Positions 22,306 to 34,214 of a stretch of DNA of 64,000 nt are shown here, one piece after another. A program made the translations under genes and the position numbers. Numbering within the stretch: the first letter of the stretch is position 1; the number at the start of each line of letters is the position of its first letter. Source of the stretch: Biscogniauxia marginata (lineage: Eukaryota; Ascomycota; Sordariomycetes; Xylariales; Xylariaceae); assembly GCA_022695795.1 (NCBI GenBank), contig MU404082.1, forward strand, positions 62,001 through 126,000. The letters are read 5' to 3'. A model generated the notes under the pieces. That model was not told where the DNA came from and made no database searches. It saw only the letters and a program-made list of their open reading frames with translations.

Positions 22306-25300
22306 ATGCAGTCGATGCAGGCCGTAGAGGGCCCGGGTGTCCATGGTACTGCCGACGAGAACGTCGAGGCCCGGCAGCAGAAGCCAAAGACCCTGCCCTG
22401 CAAGTTCTGCGACAAGCGTTTTAGGTAAGGCTCGCGAGACTTCGCCGGGAGCGAGCATGTCTCCCGTTGGTAATTAAGGCTTACACAGCAATCTCCTGAT
22501 TAGGCGGGTGGAACATGTCCAACGACATGAGAGAACCCATACTAAAGAGAAGCCCTTCTCCTGCGGTTGGGCGCGTTGTGGGAAAACGTTTGGGCGCCGG
22601 TCAGTCTTACTACTCTCCTATTTTCCGTCGATCCCTCTGTGGTAGTCGACTTGGCCTTGCCCACACGTGTGACCACTCGCCGCCTGTCTCCTGCACGCTA
22701 AAACCTCTTGTCTCTTCTCCCCCTCAAAGCCTGATCGCCCATGTATGGCTCTGCCAACCTTCCCCTCCCTATACTCCGCGACCCACACACAATTCCCACT
22801 CGCCCTCAAGTGATAATGCTTATATGGACATCAGCGACCTCCTTGTCCGCCACGAGAAGCTCGTCCACCTTAATGAAGGGTCTAATAAGGACGGCAGCCG
22901 GCCAAGGAAGCCCTCCTCGGCCGGTGCTGCCCAACGCCCGTCACTGTCACTGTCAGCCGAAAGCCATGCCGACTCCGAAATGATGGGCATGCCGCGTGCC
23001 CATGCGCAACACTATCATTCTGATTCTATGTCCTCGTCTATTAACGTGCCTGCGCTCGCCCCTGATCCGCGCCTGCCTGCCAGGGCTGCGGCTTGCAATC
23101 TTGACCTTTTATCAGATGCTGCGACCCAGATCGCGTCGGCAAACGAAGTGAACTCGATGCAACCCATGATGCCCGATCTGGGTCAGTCGACTAATAACTT
23201 GTCGCGCATCAAGCAATATGATGAGGGGATACCGTACAACGACCGCGGGCGTGAACCGGACGCAGTGAACATGTCGATGGGTCTCCAGGGGCCAGCAGGG
23301 CCATCTGCCTTCGATGATTATAATCTCTTCTTAGACGAGTTTGCTACCTCGTCGCACTTCCTCCCGCAGGCCTTCGAGGCAGACCAAGGTATGGGTATCT
23401 GGTCGCGGCATCCCTCGGATATGCAGCGAGGTCAATCGAAACCGTCATCCCAGTTTCCTTCCCGCTTTCCGTCCTTGGCTCCGGACCCGCGAGATCCATC
23501 CGACAGCGGTGGCAGGATGCACGACGACTTGGGTAGATCTCCTCCGTTAAGGGTTTCTGCGATGGACCACACGGTCATAAAAAACCGGTTAGATGAGTTC
23601 TCGTCAGTCCTACCAAATGATTTTGTGTTCCCTTCGCGGCATACCCTCACCCGGTTCCTAGATGGATATGTCACCGGGTTTCATGAACATCTCCCAATCT
23701 TGCACCTACCTACCATCACCCCAGCCGATATGGCTCCTGAATTATTGTTAGCCGTCTTAGCAGTAGGTGCTCAGTACAGATTCGAAAGTCACCGGTCGAA
23801 TGCGCTGTGGTATGCCGCCAGAGCTGTTGCTCATGAGCAAATCCGACGTCGTCACAGCCATGAGGTTCACGGTTTATTGCCAACTCCAGCGGCGTATAGT
23901 CCACACTCGACACGTCCATCACCAAGTCACGGCTTCAGACATTCTTTCAGTTCTGTGCAACAGGACCGACCTGTGACACAGGATACACACCGAGAACCAT
24001 AGTAAGTCATCATTCCTCAAATTTCGCCTTAGCAGGATACCGTAATTCTAACTTCAGGCCCCCGCCAAACAAAGCTCTCCAAACACTCCGCAGTCTCGTA
24101 TGGAAACAATTCAATCTCTTCTCCTGCTATTCGCCGTTGGCCTCTGGGGTGCCAAAGCTATACTCCACGAGGCCATGTCGTTACAAAGTCTATTGGCTCT
24201 GCTAGTGCGCGAGGAAGGATTTATGTCGGAGTCGACGCAAACAGCTGACTGGGAGTCATGGGTTCGTATAGAAGGCGGCAATCGGACCAAACTTATCACT
24301 TATTGTTTCTTTAACCTGTCCAGTATTGCATATAATATGCCACCTTTGCTTCTCACCTCGGAGCTCAACCTATTTCTACCTCATTCTTCCAAGTTGTGGA
24401 GGGCAGAAACTGCCTGGCAATGGCAAGAAGCTCGGCACTCCTTTCCCAGCATGGACATTTCGCTGCAAGATGCTTTCTTGAGGCTTTTCAACCGACCTCC
24501 ACAAGGGCCGCCAGCATACATGTCTTCTCTTGGCAACTATATTCTTATCCATGCTTTATTACAACACATATTTCTTCTTAAGCAGACGTCATTTACTTCG
24601 GTGTCTTCTTTTGAAGCACCCCGCGGCTTGAGGCTGGACGACGTCGAAGAGTGCTTTCAGGCTCTACGGATCTGGCAGATGAGTTTCGAGCAGCATCAGG
24701 CACGCGTCGCAGAAAGCACTCCCCATGGCGCGCCAGACTCTTTTCCGGGTGGGCCCGTCGCTTATAACTCTACCGCGCTCTGGAGACTAGCTTCTATTCG
24801 ATTATATACCGACCTCAGCCCTAGTAGGACTCTCGAGACCAGAGACGCAAACCAAATCGCCCAGGCATTTAATGATGCACCATATCCTCTCCGTAGTGTT
24901 CGATCAAACCGAGCTGCCTTTCAGGCAATACATGCATTGTCGATGCTAGTCAAGCAAGGTGTCAATTATGTGGCCAGGAGAAAATCATCAGAATGGAGCA
25001 TGCAGCATTCTCGTGAGTAGTCTTGCAATTTCCATTCATTAGGTGAAAATGTACTAACTCGGACCTAGTCTGTCATCTCGAGTGCGCTATCCTCCTCTCC
25101 AAATGGTTAATGACTCTAGCAGCTATTGGGCCAACGGAGGCACCACCGTCTCTCGACGAGCGAAACCTTCTAGATATGTTACGCCATATGTTGGACGAAA
25201 CAGAATTCGCAGTGCCAATCGACCCTTCGCTTTCTGGCAGTGGGCCGGGTCATTCACCATCCAATATGGATATAGCCGTGAATGACAGCTACAAATTACG

Positions 25301-25472
25301 TCAACTGGCCGCGGCGGTGATTCGGCTCTGGGCTGAGACGTTTAAGGGGTCGCATATATTCGACATTGTCAAGGTAATCGGCGCAGGATTAGAGGGGTAT
25401 GCTGATCTGATAGAAAAGCCGAGAGATCGGACACCGCTGGGAAGGATAGGACCGAACTCAGCACTAGGCTGA
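22306..25472 (+). CDS. C2H2 zinc-finger plus fungal-specific domain transcription factor
   Basis: Five exons (22306-22424, 22504-22599, 22835-24001, 24075-25012, 25069-25472) encode 907 residues. Two tandem C2H2 fingers occupy about residues 29-86: CKFCDKRF...HVQRHERTH and CGWARCGKTFGRR...VRHEKLVH, each spaced CX2-4C...HX3-4H and joined by a TKEKPFS linker. A disordered Ser/Pro/Met-rich region follows, then a Fungal_trans-type region beginning near FVFPSRHTLTRFLDGYVTGF and HEHLPILHLPT, continuing with PELLLAVLAVGAQY and SLLLLFAVGLWGAKAI. This C2H2 plus fungal_trans architecture is typical of ascomycete nuclear regulators, some of which control carbon or lipid use. Introns 1 and 2 both interrupt the finger region; intron 2 is unusually long (235 nt). 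Acceptor 24074 was chosen because it alone gives an uninterrupted REPYSPNTPQSRM junction. It is preceded by a very long intergenic region. Confidence 0.88.
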
Positions 25473-26181
25473 TTATCAGGTAACATGCATACCGGGACTA
25501 GTAATTGCTATCACTTATAGTCTATAGATTCCAATAATATCAAGCTAGCTGGTAGCTTTGAGGCGTCGTTGATAAAATGTTTGTGTACAAATAGATACAT
25601 AGGTAGCCTGGGGAAATGATATAGTAGGAGGTAGTTTATTAAATAATAGGAACTCCAGAAATCCAATTCACTTGAAGTAGAAATTGACGTTTAGATATTT
25701 CTAGTTAGGGTGCTCTTTGTTCGTAGCCTACTTCCTTTATGCTCCGAGATCTAACTTGCACTTATAGGCATCTTCTTAGATACGGTAGTTTGATGATTAC
25801 GTAATTCGAAATCGCTGGTTTTGTTTGATAATTAACTAAAAATCGGTAATGAACTTCGTAGAATATTGCATACAACCTATTAAATAAATGACTAGTCCAA
25901 GTGTGTACTTCGTCGTGCTTCGGTTAATGTTTCATTCCTTCCTCAGCTTCTACCTGCGATCACCGTGCACGTGATGACGTGAAGCGATCGGATCTGTGCC
26001 CCGCGATCTCATTAATCAATACGCGTCACCCGCTTCTTCAATTATCTACCTTACCTACTTATCTCTTCCTTCTCTTACCCCATTATTCAAAGGTATACGT
26101 CACTCTGGATAATCCCACAGTTGAGTCTACTGGAAGGGAAAAGGCGTAATATATACCCCACGAAGTACCTAGATTCTCGTA
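25473..26181. other. intergenic region
   Basis: 709 bp, AT-rich in the first 450 bases. No coding frame is supported; it probably holds the 3' UTR of the C2H2 gene and the promoter of the DUF2461 gene. Confidence 0.45.
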
Positions 26182-28343
26182 ATGCCACCTAGAAGAAAGC
26201 GCTCTCGGGTGGAGTCGTCGACTCCCGCGTCGACCGTCGGCTCGCGCCGGAGATCTCATCGCATCAGCTCCGGCGGCAAGAAGAGCGGCTATTTCGAGGA
26301 CGCGGCGGATGACCATTCCGCGGACGACTCGGCCCCGCGGCGCAAGATCGCTAGGACGAAGGCTCCCTCTGCCCGGAAGGCTGTTAAGGAGGACGACTCG
26401 TCCGAGGACGTGTTGCAGGCATCTGCTGAAGATAGAGATGTCGACGACAACGACGACGACGATGATGATGATGGATATGACGATGAGACGGAAGAGCAGG
26501 AGGATGAGGCGGATGAAGAGGATGAAGAAGAAGAATCCTCCCCTCCGCCGCCTAAAAAGCGCTCTCGTGGCCGGCCACCTAAGAGCGCTCCGGTGAAGGC
26601 TCCGGCTGGCAATGCTAAGGCTAAGGCGAAGAAAAAGGCGAATGATGATTATGATGACGATAATAATGTCAAGCCTATGAGTAAAAGTAAGGGGAAAGCG
26701 AAACCCAAACCGGAAGAGTCGGAACCTGAGGATGACCTCGACGAGGACGAGGACGATGACGATGACGATGACGGGCCCAGGGTTACTTTCATACCGTTAC
26801 CTAAGCTGCGCGACACCGGCGGCGTCGAGTACGAGGATACGCGCCTGCACAGGAATACGCTTCTGTTCCTGGGAGATCTCAAAGCAAATAATGAGCGGAG
26901 CTGGCTCAAAAGTGTGTTTTTTTTCTTCTTCTCTTCTTCTTCTTTAACCCCATTGCACTCGGGAATCCCAAACCCTAAACCTCATGCCTCTCACCATCAT
27001 GTATATATATATATCCTTTCGGTTTTTTTTTCTAGCCAACGATAACGGGTAACCCGCCAATACTGATAAAAAAAACTTACCATGGGCAGTGCACGATCCG
27101 GAGTACCGGCGCTCTCTAAAGGACTGGGAGTCGTTCGTGGAGACGCTCACGGAGCGGATCATTGACGCGGACGAGACGATCCCCGAACTGCCCCTGAAGG
27201 ACGTCATTTTCCGCATCTACCGCGACATCCGGTTTAGTAAGGATCCCACGCCGTACAAGGTATGCTTTATGACCTAGATCAGTGAAATTGCTCATGCGAA
27301 TGAATGGATGAACCATTTATTAACATCTGTATTTTTTTTCCAGCCTCACTATTCAGCTGCGTGGTAAGTTTCCAATCCAATTCAATCCAATATTGTCCCC
27401 CCCCCCCTTTTTTTTTTTTCTTAAAAACACGTATCCACGCCAACAAAAAAAACTTCCCCCCATAATCTCCTAATCAATTTCCCTTTTCCAACAGGTCCCG
27501 AACTGGCCGCAAGGGGCCCTACGCCTGCTACTACGTGCACGCGGAGCCGGGCAACTGCCACGTCGGCGGCGGCATCTGGCACCCGGACGCGGGGGCGCTG
27601 GCGCGCCTGCGCGCCGGTATCGACGAGAGGCCCCACCGCATACGCCGCGTGCTGACGGACCCGGCGTTCCGGAGGACGTTCTTGTCTGACGATGTGGGTG
27701 GGGAGGAGGAGGATGGTGATGATGATGATGATGATGGGGGGAAGGTGGAGAGTGCGGCGCTACTCGCGTTCGCGGGGGCGAATCAGGAGGGTGCGCTTAA
27801 GACGAAGCCTAAGGTATCTATCTATCTATCTCCCTTTCTTTTTCTCTCTCTTCTATGTAGTTTTATGATGTGGTGATGCAAGGTGGCAGGCAGCACCCCC
27901 CCGCACCCTCCCCCAACCTCCTAAGAAATAAAAGTTGGACTGAGTAGCGAACCAATGATGATGGGCTGACGCGAAGAAAAAAAAAACTTAAAGGGCTTCC
28001 ATCCCGAACACCGCGACATCGAGCTCCTGAAGCTGAGGAACTTCACCATCGGCAAGAAGATCCGGGACGAGGACCTCATGGGCGAGGACGCGCAGGAGAA
28101 GATCATGAGCATTTTCAGGCCTATGGTTCCATTTGTGAGTCCTCCCACTCCCTCCTCTCTTTTTCTCCCCTGCTGTTTATATCATCTTCCCTTTCTATGC
28201 CTCTGGATGTATATACCTCTTCTGCGGGATTCGGGGAGGAATCGTTGCTGATTCGATGCCAGATCACATACCTTAATAGGACCGTCATGCCCGATCCGGA
28301 TGAGGATAGCGATTCGGAGGTCGAGGACGGGGACGAAGAGTGA
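26182..28343 (+). CDS. DUF2461-family protein with acidic, nuclear-type N-terminus
   Basis: Six exons (26182-26911, 27090-27259, 27344-27363, 27495-27813, 27994-28134, 28263-28343) encode 486 residues; phases close throughout. The first 200 residues are low complexity: MPPRRKRSRVESS basic patch, alternating Asp/Glu runs, and an AT-hook-like KKRSRGRPPK (about residues 127-136). The DUF2461 domain follows: NTLLFLGDLKANNERSWLK, MHDPEYRRSLKDWESFVE, FRIYRDIRFSKDPTPYK, PHYSAAWSR, GPYACYYVHAEPGNCHVGGG, then GFHPEHRDIELLKLRNF. The family is widespread in bacteria and fungi but has no settled function. The basic and AT-hook-like elements suggest chromatin or nucleus, by inference. Exon 3 is a 20-nt micro-exon. 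An acidic insertion (GGEEEDGDDDDDDGG) interrupts the domain near residue 380. Confidence 0.88.
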
Positions 28344-29904
28344 AAGAATGAAGGGAGTTGATGGAATGGCTCTTTTTCTCCCCTTCATTCTACCGGATTA
28401 CTATAGTAGATCTTGGGTGTGTATAATATGGGTATGGCTCAGACGTAGTGTCATCGAGGTAGTATCTGCCGGTTAGATCATCTATGAGGATAAAATGACG
28501 GGGTTTTTTCTTCACATAACCTGACTAACTCTTGGTGATGTTTAATAAGTAATTCAACTTTTTTAACTGGCTATTGGGCTCCCTCCCTTAAGTCACCTTT
28601 CTGTCGTGCCGTAGGAGTAGAGAGGACAATGCTGCTTGATCTTAAAATATATATTGCCGGTGTATGATTGTCACGGCACCGCAGGGGATTCAAGGCAATG
28701 CTTGATTTCCTAGTCTATTGACGAAAATACTAAAGGTGAGGAAAAAGGAAATATAGAATGGTAACTAGGACCATTCGTACAGCTAAATACATATGGGGGT
28801 AGTAAGTACGTACCCCCGAGGCTTATTACTCCTTAACCCTTATTATTGTAGTGAATGCATGTGGGGCCTATTGCCCGTCATACGTTTTATCGAGCTGCAT
28901 CTGGGGTTTAAGGCGTATATATTAAAATTAAGTAATCTTCTTTCAACAAGTTGGCGAGTGGACGAAAGCAATCCATGGGTCTGGGGGGATGAATAGAAGG
29001 AAAGTCCGCCTCAATGGTCTGGTGGGGGAGGCCATTGAAACCCCGGGTACCGGAGCATGCCTTGACAACTTGTTTTTTTGTTTGTTCTATAGGTCGACCG
29101 TTCGAACCCTGTCGAGGCTTTCATGAATTTCTTTTTCAAAAAAAAATTTTTTTTACAAAGGAACTTTCCAAGTTGCCCGTAACGATGTAAACCGCTAGTA
29201 ACATATAAATTTTCTCGTCGAACGAGCAAGATTATCCACGTTGATCAAGACAAATCAACATAGCCATTGCAGTTATCCTTGTTATAATAAATACATACCT
29301 AGGTAATTACATATATATATGTATATATTGATCACGATTTCCCTCAAGCATAGAACTTCTCGCATGGGGCTGGGACCGTTCTACCTTCCTATATATAATC
29401 TTCTGGGCGTCTGAGACGGCGTTCCTATAGCATCCCATGGTGACCCATGACAGTTTTAGCCGGTTTCCACCTGTCACGCACACGGCTCTCTCACTTTCCC
29501 TATGCCAGTGCCTGCAAATGGAGGCATGTTTGGCAGCCATTTGAAGGATAGCCATATCTTAGAAACCAATTATCAAATCTCATACTATGCACCTTATGTA
29601 GCATTCAAATAACATGCCGAAATATATGAGTTTCCCCTTTCGAGAGGTGTGGTGATTTACTCCCATTTCAAAAAGCCGAATGATTAAATCTAATAACGTC
29701 AACAATTTGATTTTTAAAATAGGATGCCTCGTTAACAAGTGGTTTTATCTAAGATTTTCGTTAGAAAAATAAAAAGAAACCCAAATCGTACTAACAATAC
29801 TCCATGCACTACATAGTCACATACATACGTACATACATACTTTGATATCATATCAATATATACAAGACCAGCCGACCCTTCCCGTACCCTCCCCATCTAG
29901 CCAT
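28344..29904. other. convergent intergenic region
   Basis: 1.56 kb between the stops of the DUF2461 and GH92 genes. AT-rich with several T runs (29071-29077, 29148-29155). A tRNA-like A-box/B-box pair near 29010-29110 was examined and rejected. No gene is supported. Confidence 0.5.
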
Positions 29905-32666
29905 TTATCCCCCTCCCAACCAGTCCCCATCCGTCGACAAGCTCGGCGGCAGATCCTCCTCGCTGGTGCCCCAGTCGCTCTCCTCCTTGCCCAGCACGAG
30001 CTCGAGCACGCCGCCCTCGACGAAGAAGTCGTGCGTGATCCAGCTGCGGGTGTATGGCTTGCCGTTGAGGCGCGCGCTCTGGACGTAGATGCTCTCGTAC
30101 GCCGGGTCGAACCCGACGTTCCTGATGGTCGCCTGCCGGCCTCCCCCGCGGAGGGCGCGGATGCTGACGCTGCGGAACAGCGGCGGCGTCAGCAGGTACA
30201 CGTCCTGGCCGGCGACGGGGAAGAAGCCCATGAACGCGAACGCCGCGAACGCGCCCATGGCGCAGTCGTCGTTCCCCGGGATCCCGTTGGCGCTGCTGTT
30301 GAACTGCGCCGGCACGTACCGGTGCACCCAGTAGGCGCTGCGGCCGGGGCGCCCGCCGTAGTGGAACTGGTACGTCGGCAGGAAGTTGGGCTCGTTGCCC
30401 ATGTAGTTGAGGCCGGAGGCGTGGAAGTACTCGAGGCGGTCGACGAGGGCCTCGCGGCCGCCGAGCGCGCGCGCGAGGCCCGCCATGTCGTGCGGCACGT
30501 AGAACGTGTACAGCCACGGGCTGCCCTCGTACGTGTCGAACTGCGTGTCGAAGTAGCACCTGTGCGGCTCGTGGATCGGGCTGCACAGCCGCGTGTTCTG
30601 GTAGCGCCACGTGCCGTTCCGGTAGCGCGGCTGTACGAACCCCGTGAAGTCGGTCGTCAGCACCTTGCCCATGCCGTCGCGGTACCGGTCCTCCTGTTCC
30701 GCGTTGAACAGGTTCCGCCAGTTGCGGCTGCGCTGCAGGTATTTCGACGCGTCCGCCGTCAGTCCCAGGCCTCGCGCCATCAGCGCGATCGCGAAGTCGT
30801 CGTACGCGTACTCGACCGTGCGCGAGACCGACCGGCTCATCGGCCCCGTGCCGTTCCGGTCGTCGTCGTCGAACGGTATGTACCCGAGCTGGTGCCAGCT
30901 CACGAGTCCGCCGCGGCCCTGCACCGCCCAGTCGTGTGGCTCCACCTCCGCGTCCGATACGACCGCCTCGTAGCCGAGATTCCAGTCGATACCCTCGGTG
31001 AGGTTTTTGATGAAGGCGTCCGCGAGCACCACGTCCGCGTTCGAGCCTCCCTGGGTATAACCCTTGCTGAAGCTCATCCGGCAGTCCGGCAGCTTCCCTT
31101 CGTGCTTGTACGTGTCGATCAGGGACCTCACCATCCGCGTCTGCGCCTCGGGATCTATGATTGTCAGCAGTGGGTGTTGGGCCCTGAACGAGTCCCAGAT
31201 GCAGTAGAACGAGTCGAAGTACGGCTCCTCCGAGTTCCACAGCGGGTTCTCTCCTGTGTAGTCCTGGGGTGATAGTAGAGCCCGGTAGAGACCCGACCAG
31301 AACGTCGTCAGAAGCTCTTTGCTAATGCCAACTTGGTCCGGTTTGATAACCGATAGCTTCTCCCGCCAAACCTCCTCAACAGCTTTCACTGCATTGGCAA
31401 AATCAAAATTGGACATCTCCTTCTCAGCATTTGCGCACGCTTGGTCCGCAGACATGAAAGAGAGGCCCACACGCGCCATTATACGACCCTTGGGTGGACG
31501 GGCGAAGTGTATCCAAGCACCTGCTGATCCGAAGGGGATGGAAAAGTCAGACCCCAGGTTTCCGAGAGTTTTATTCTCGTTAGTCGCGTTCATGTGCAAA
31601 AAGGTGCCCGTATCCCTGATTTCTGCGCCTTGAAAATCGGCGCAGAAATAAGCCTCGTACCGGCCGGTTCCAAAGGATGGCCGAAAGGTGCCGCCCCCTT
31701 TAATTCTCCCCGAGGTGGTATTCACCTCAATATCGCCACCCGACCTGGTGTTTCCGAGGTCGACTAGATCGAGCAGGATTAGCGGGCTATTGGGCACCAT
31801 CAACCCGTCGGAATACACTTGCGCCTTGGACGGAAAGTTGAACCTGTATAGAGCGACATGCTCGGTTGCTGTCATCTCAGCGTACACCGAATTATTCAGG
31901 CCGATGGAAAAGTATCCGGCCCGAGCTATAGTCGAACCCTCGATTCTCTTAGTAGCCCTCTGTGCCGCAGTATATTTACATTGGGCATAGTCATCTTCTG
32001 GGCACCCCGGATGAGGGAACAGTGGGAAATTTCCCAGCGAAGGAGACTATAACAAGTCAGAAGTACGTTATACAAATAAAACGGACTTCACTCACTCCTC
32101 CAGTTCCTAGAACTAATTTAGTAATATATTCACTCCATATCCACATTATTTGGGTTTATAACGTACCCGAATCGTGAAGGTGAGAGAAGCCCTGGACCCG
32201 GGAGTCATCGGAAACGAATCCGGCCGCGATCTCAGCGTAGTTGTCCACGTCCGCCACCGGTTTCGCCATTCCTGGTATGAATTTATCAGAAAACCTCGAT
32301 TATGAGATCGTTTACCCGTAATGAAAAACTTACCATACGACAGAGTCGGCCCGGGGAATACATGACCTTTTTAAGACAATAATGTCAGCTAGGCTCCCAC
32401 AAAAAGTTTTCACATCGCCACCGGGTTTCCTATCATAGCACGGATTTTGGGGCGAGCTCACCTCCATTCACAGTGCCGATGAGTGGATCGACGTATCTCA
32501 GAACATCACTATTAGACTTATCCAGAGCACGCGTTAGATCGAGTAGAAGCCGGCGAGGGGAGGAGAGATTCTTAATCTGGAGGAGGGCCAAGACTAAAAT
32601 GGTGAGCACTGGGAGGATTAGAAGGGACCGCCGCCGACGAGGCAAGGCTTTCAGGAACCGTTTCAT
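29905..32666 (-). CDS. GH92 alpha-mannosidase with N-terminal membrane anchor
   Basis: Five exons on the minus strand (32666-32462, 32366-32334, 32271-32167, 32106-32096, 32046-29905) encode 831 residues. The N-terminus is a basic RRRRS patch followed by LLILPVLTILVLALLQI, a signal anchor suggesting a type II membrane or secreted enzyme. The GH92 fold is recognised from YVDPLIGTVNGG, HVFPGPTLSYGM, VQGFSHLHDSGTGG (across a tiny 11-nt exon), SPSLGNFPLFP, FDSFYCIWDSFRAQHPLLT, NADVVLADAF, and the signature IPGNDDCAMGAFAAF near residue 710, whose Asp pair fits the metal-assisted catalytic site of the family. GH92 enzymes are Ca2+-dependent exo-alpha-mannosidases, usually acting on alpha-1,2 linkages of N-glycans or fungal mannan. 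A secreted GH125 lies 5.5 kb upstream, divergent. The 3' two-thirds of the coding sequence is much more GC-rich than the 5' third. Confidence 0.92.
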
Positions 32667-34214
32667 TTTTTTTCTTGCTTCTTATTTTTTCCTCTATGTC
32701 CTACTTCACCTCTCGCCTACGGTCCAGAAATTTTAGCAATGGACTTTCAGGTAGAAGCCCTCCCTTTTTTTCTTTCCACTTTCGCGAGCAATGGTAGCCG
32801 TAAAGAAAGTTTCAGGCATAGCCCGTCTCCGGGAGGGCGCGGCGGGCTCTGACGACACGGTCGCACTTATCCTTTAGCCATTGGTTGATCGATGGGTGAG
32901 TAACCATGAGCCGTGAGACTGTCTCAGAGCGAACCCTTGGCGTCCTAAAGGTGAAAAGGCAAAAACCTGAAAAGAAGAAAGGATGATTCACTGTAGAACC
33001 GACATTTTCAAAGATATATGAGTAGAAAATGACAAGGCTCGATGCCCTATATAGCCTGCTAAAGCACCAAATTTAGTCATTGTCAAGTAGCCGCCTCCAG
33101 CTAACTGACCCCCTGAGGATTTCATGGTCGACTTAGGAGCGAATTAGAAAGGCTGTGGTGTATGTATGTAGGCACATATGCACAACTCCAGCACGGAGGA
33201 GGAAGTTTTTCAAGGAGTATACCCATTTGTCAATTCTTAGTTATGCAGCTGCGGTTCGCGCCCCCAAGATAGCCTTCGCGCCAAGAACGATGCTAATTTT
33301 TGTTAGGGATATCCCATCCTTGGCAATTTGCGGAATCTGGCTGAATGAAGTGAGTGCATGAGATGGTAGTATTCCGGCGCTACTATACGTACCGGTGGTG
33401 ACTCCCCCCTCCCCTCTTAGTGGAGGATCGGCTGTGTGTCCCTGTCTCTTCTGTAGGATTGAGACACAACCGATTTGTTCTCTTGTTCCTTGCTTCATAT
33501 GTACTTCTTGCCCTCATCACCGAAGGAGCTTATCCCTCCGTTCAACGCTAACGCGTTAAAGTGGTAAAAACTCTATCTATACTAGTTAGTGAGACCAATA
33601 CCACGTGTGCCTCCTCGACGGTCAATACCTTGTGGTAAAATGAGAGCCACGTTTACGCTCAGAGATGCCACTGCGTCATGTTTGTTCTACTGCTCGTGGC
33701 ACTTGCCTGGCTGTCTGGTTCACCGATGTGAAACGAGTCACCGGTTTGACTTTTGTGCAGTGAGATAGCTGCTTGACTCGACGTGAAAAAAAAGTTTAGC
33801 TTTTTATTATGATAGTTGACACTCGCTATTCAAGCAGCGAGCCAAGTTGAAGTGTTTAGGAATTTTGGGTAAAAAGTATTGTTGAATTAGACTTTGTTTT
33901 TGCGGCCCTACGATTTGTATGATGGCACGGCACTTACACATGTGATAGTTCTGCATCTTGACTACCTACCTCCCTTTCTTATACTGACTACGTATGCTCC
34001 TCGGTAACTACTTAGGTTCCACCCGGCTTATAAAGCAAACAGTGCGGCTGCACAATCTTTGCATAATTTGTAGCTTGGGTTGAATAATCAAAAACAATGT
34101 ATTTGAACGAAACCTCTCATCCGAAAGGCGGTTACAGTAGTGTTCACGGGCTCGGCTCTTCCACCGTCATCCACCTTAAACAGGGCCTCGTCCTGCTTGG
34201 GCTCGCTAAATATG
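32667..34214. other. intergenic region upstream of GH92
   Basis: 1.55 kb. It contains the GH92 promoter and the end of the decayed CorA-type gene. No other coding frame is convincing. Confidence 0.45.

Noticed and set aside
29003..29114. tRNA-like A box (TGGTCTGGTGG) and B box (GTTCGAACC) with partly pairing ends, suggesting a tRNA or SINE
   Set aside because: The T-stem and anticodon stem do not form, and the first part folds as a simple CAATGG/CCATTG hairpin instead.
29842..31272. Long plus-strand open frame of 476 codons antisense to GH92
   Set aside because: It is a shadow of the GC-rich GH92 exon: Arg/Val/Ala-dominated composition, no family features, while the minus frame has clear GH92 motifs.
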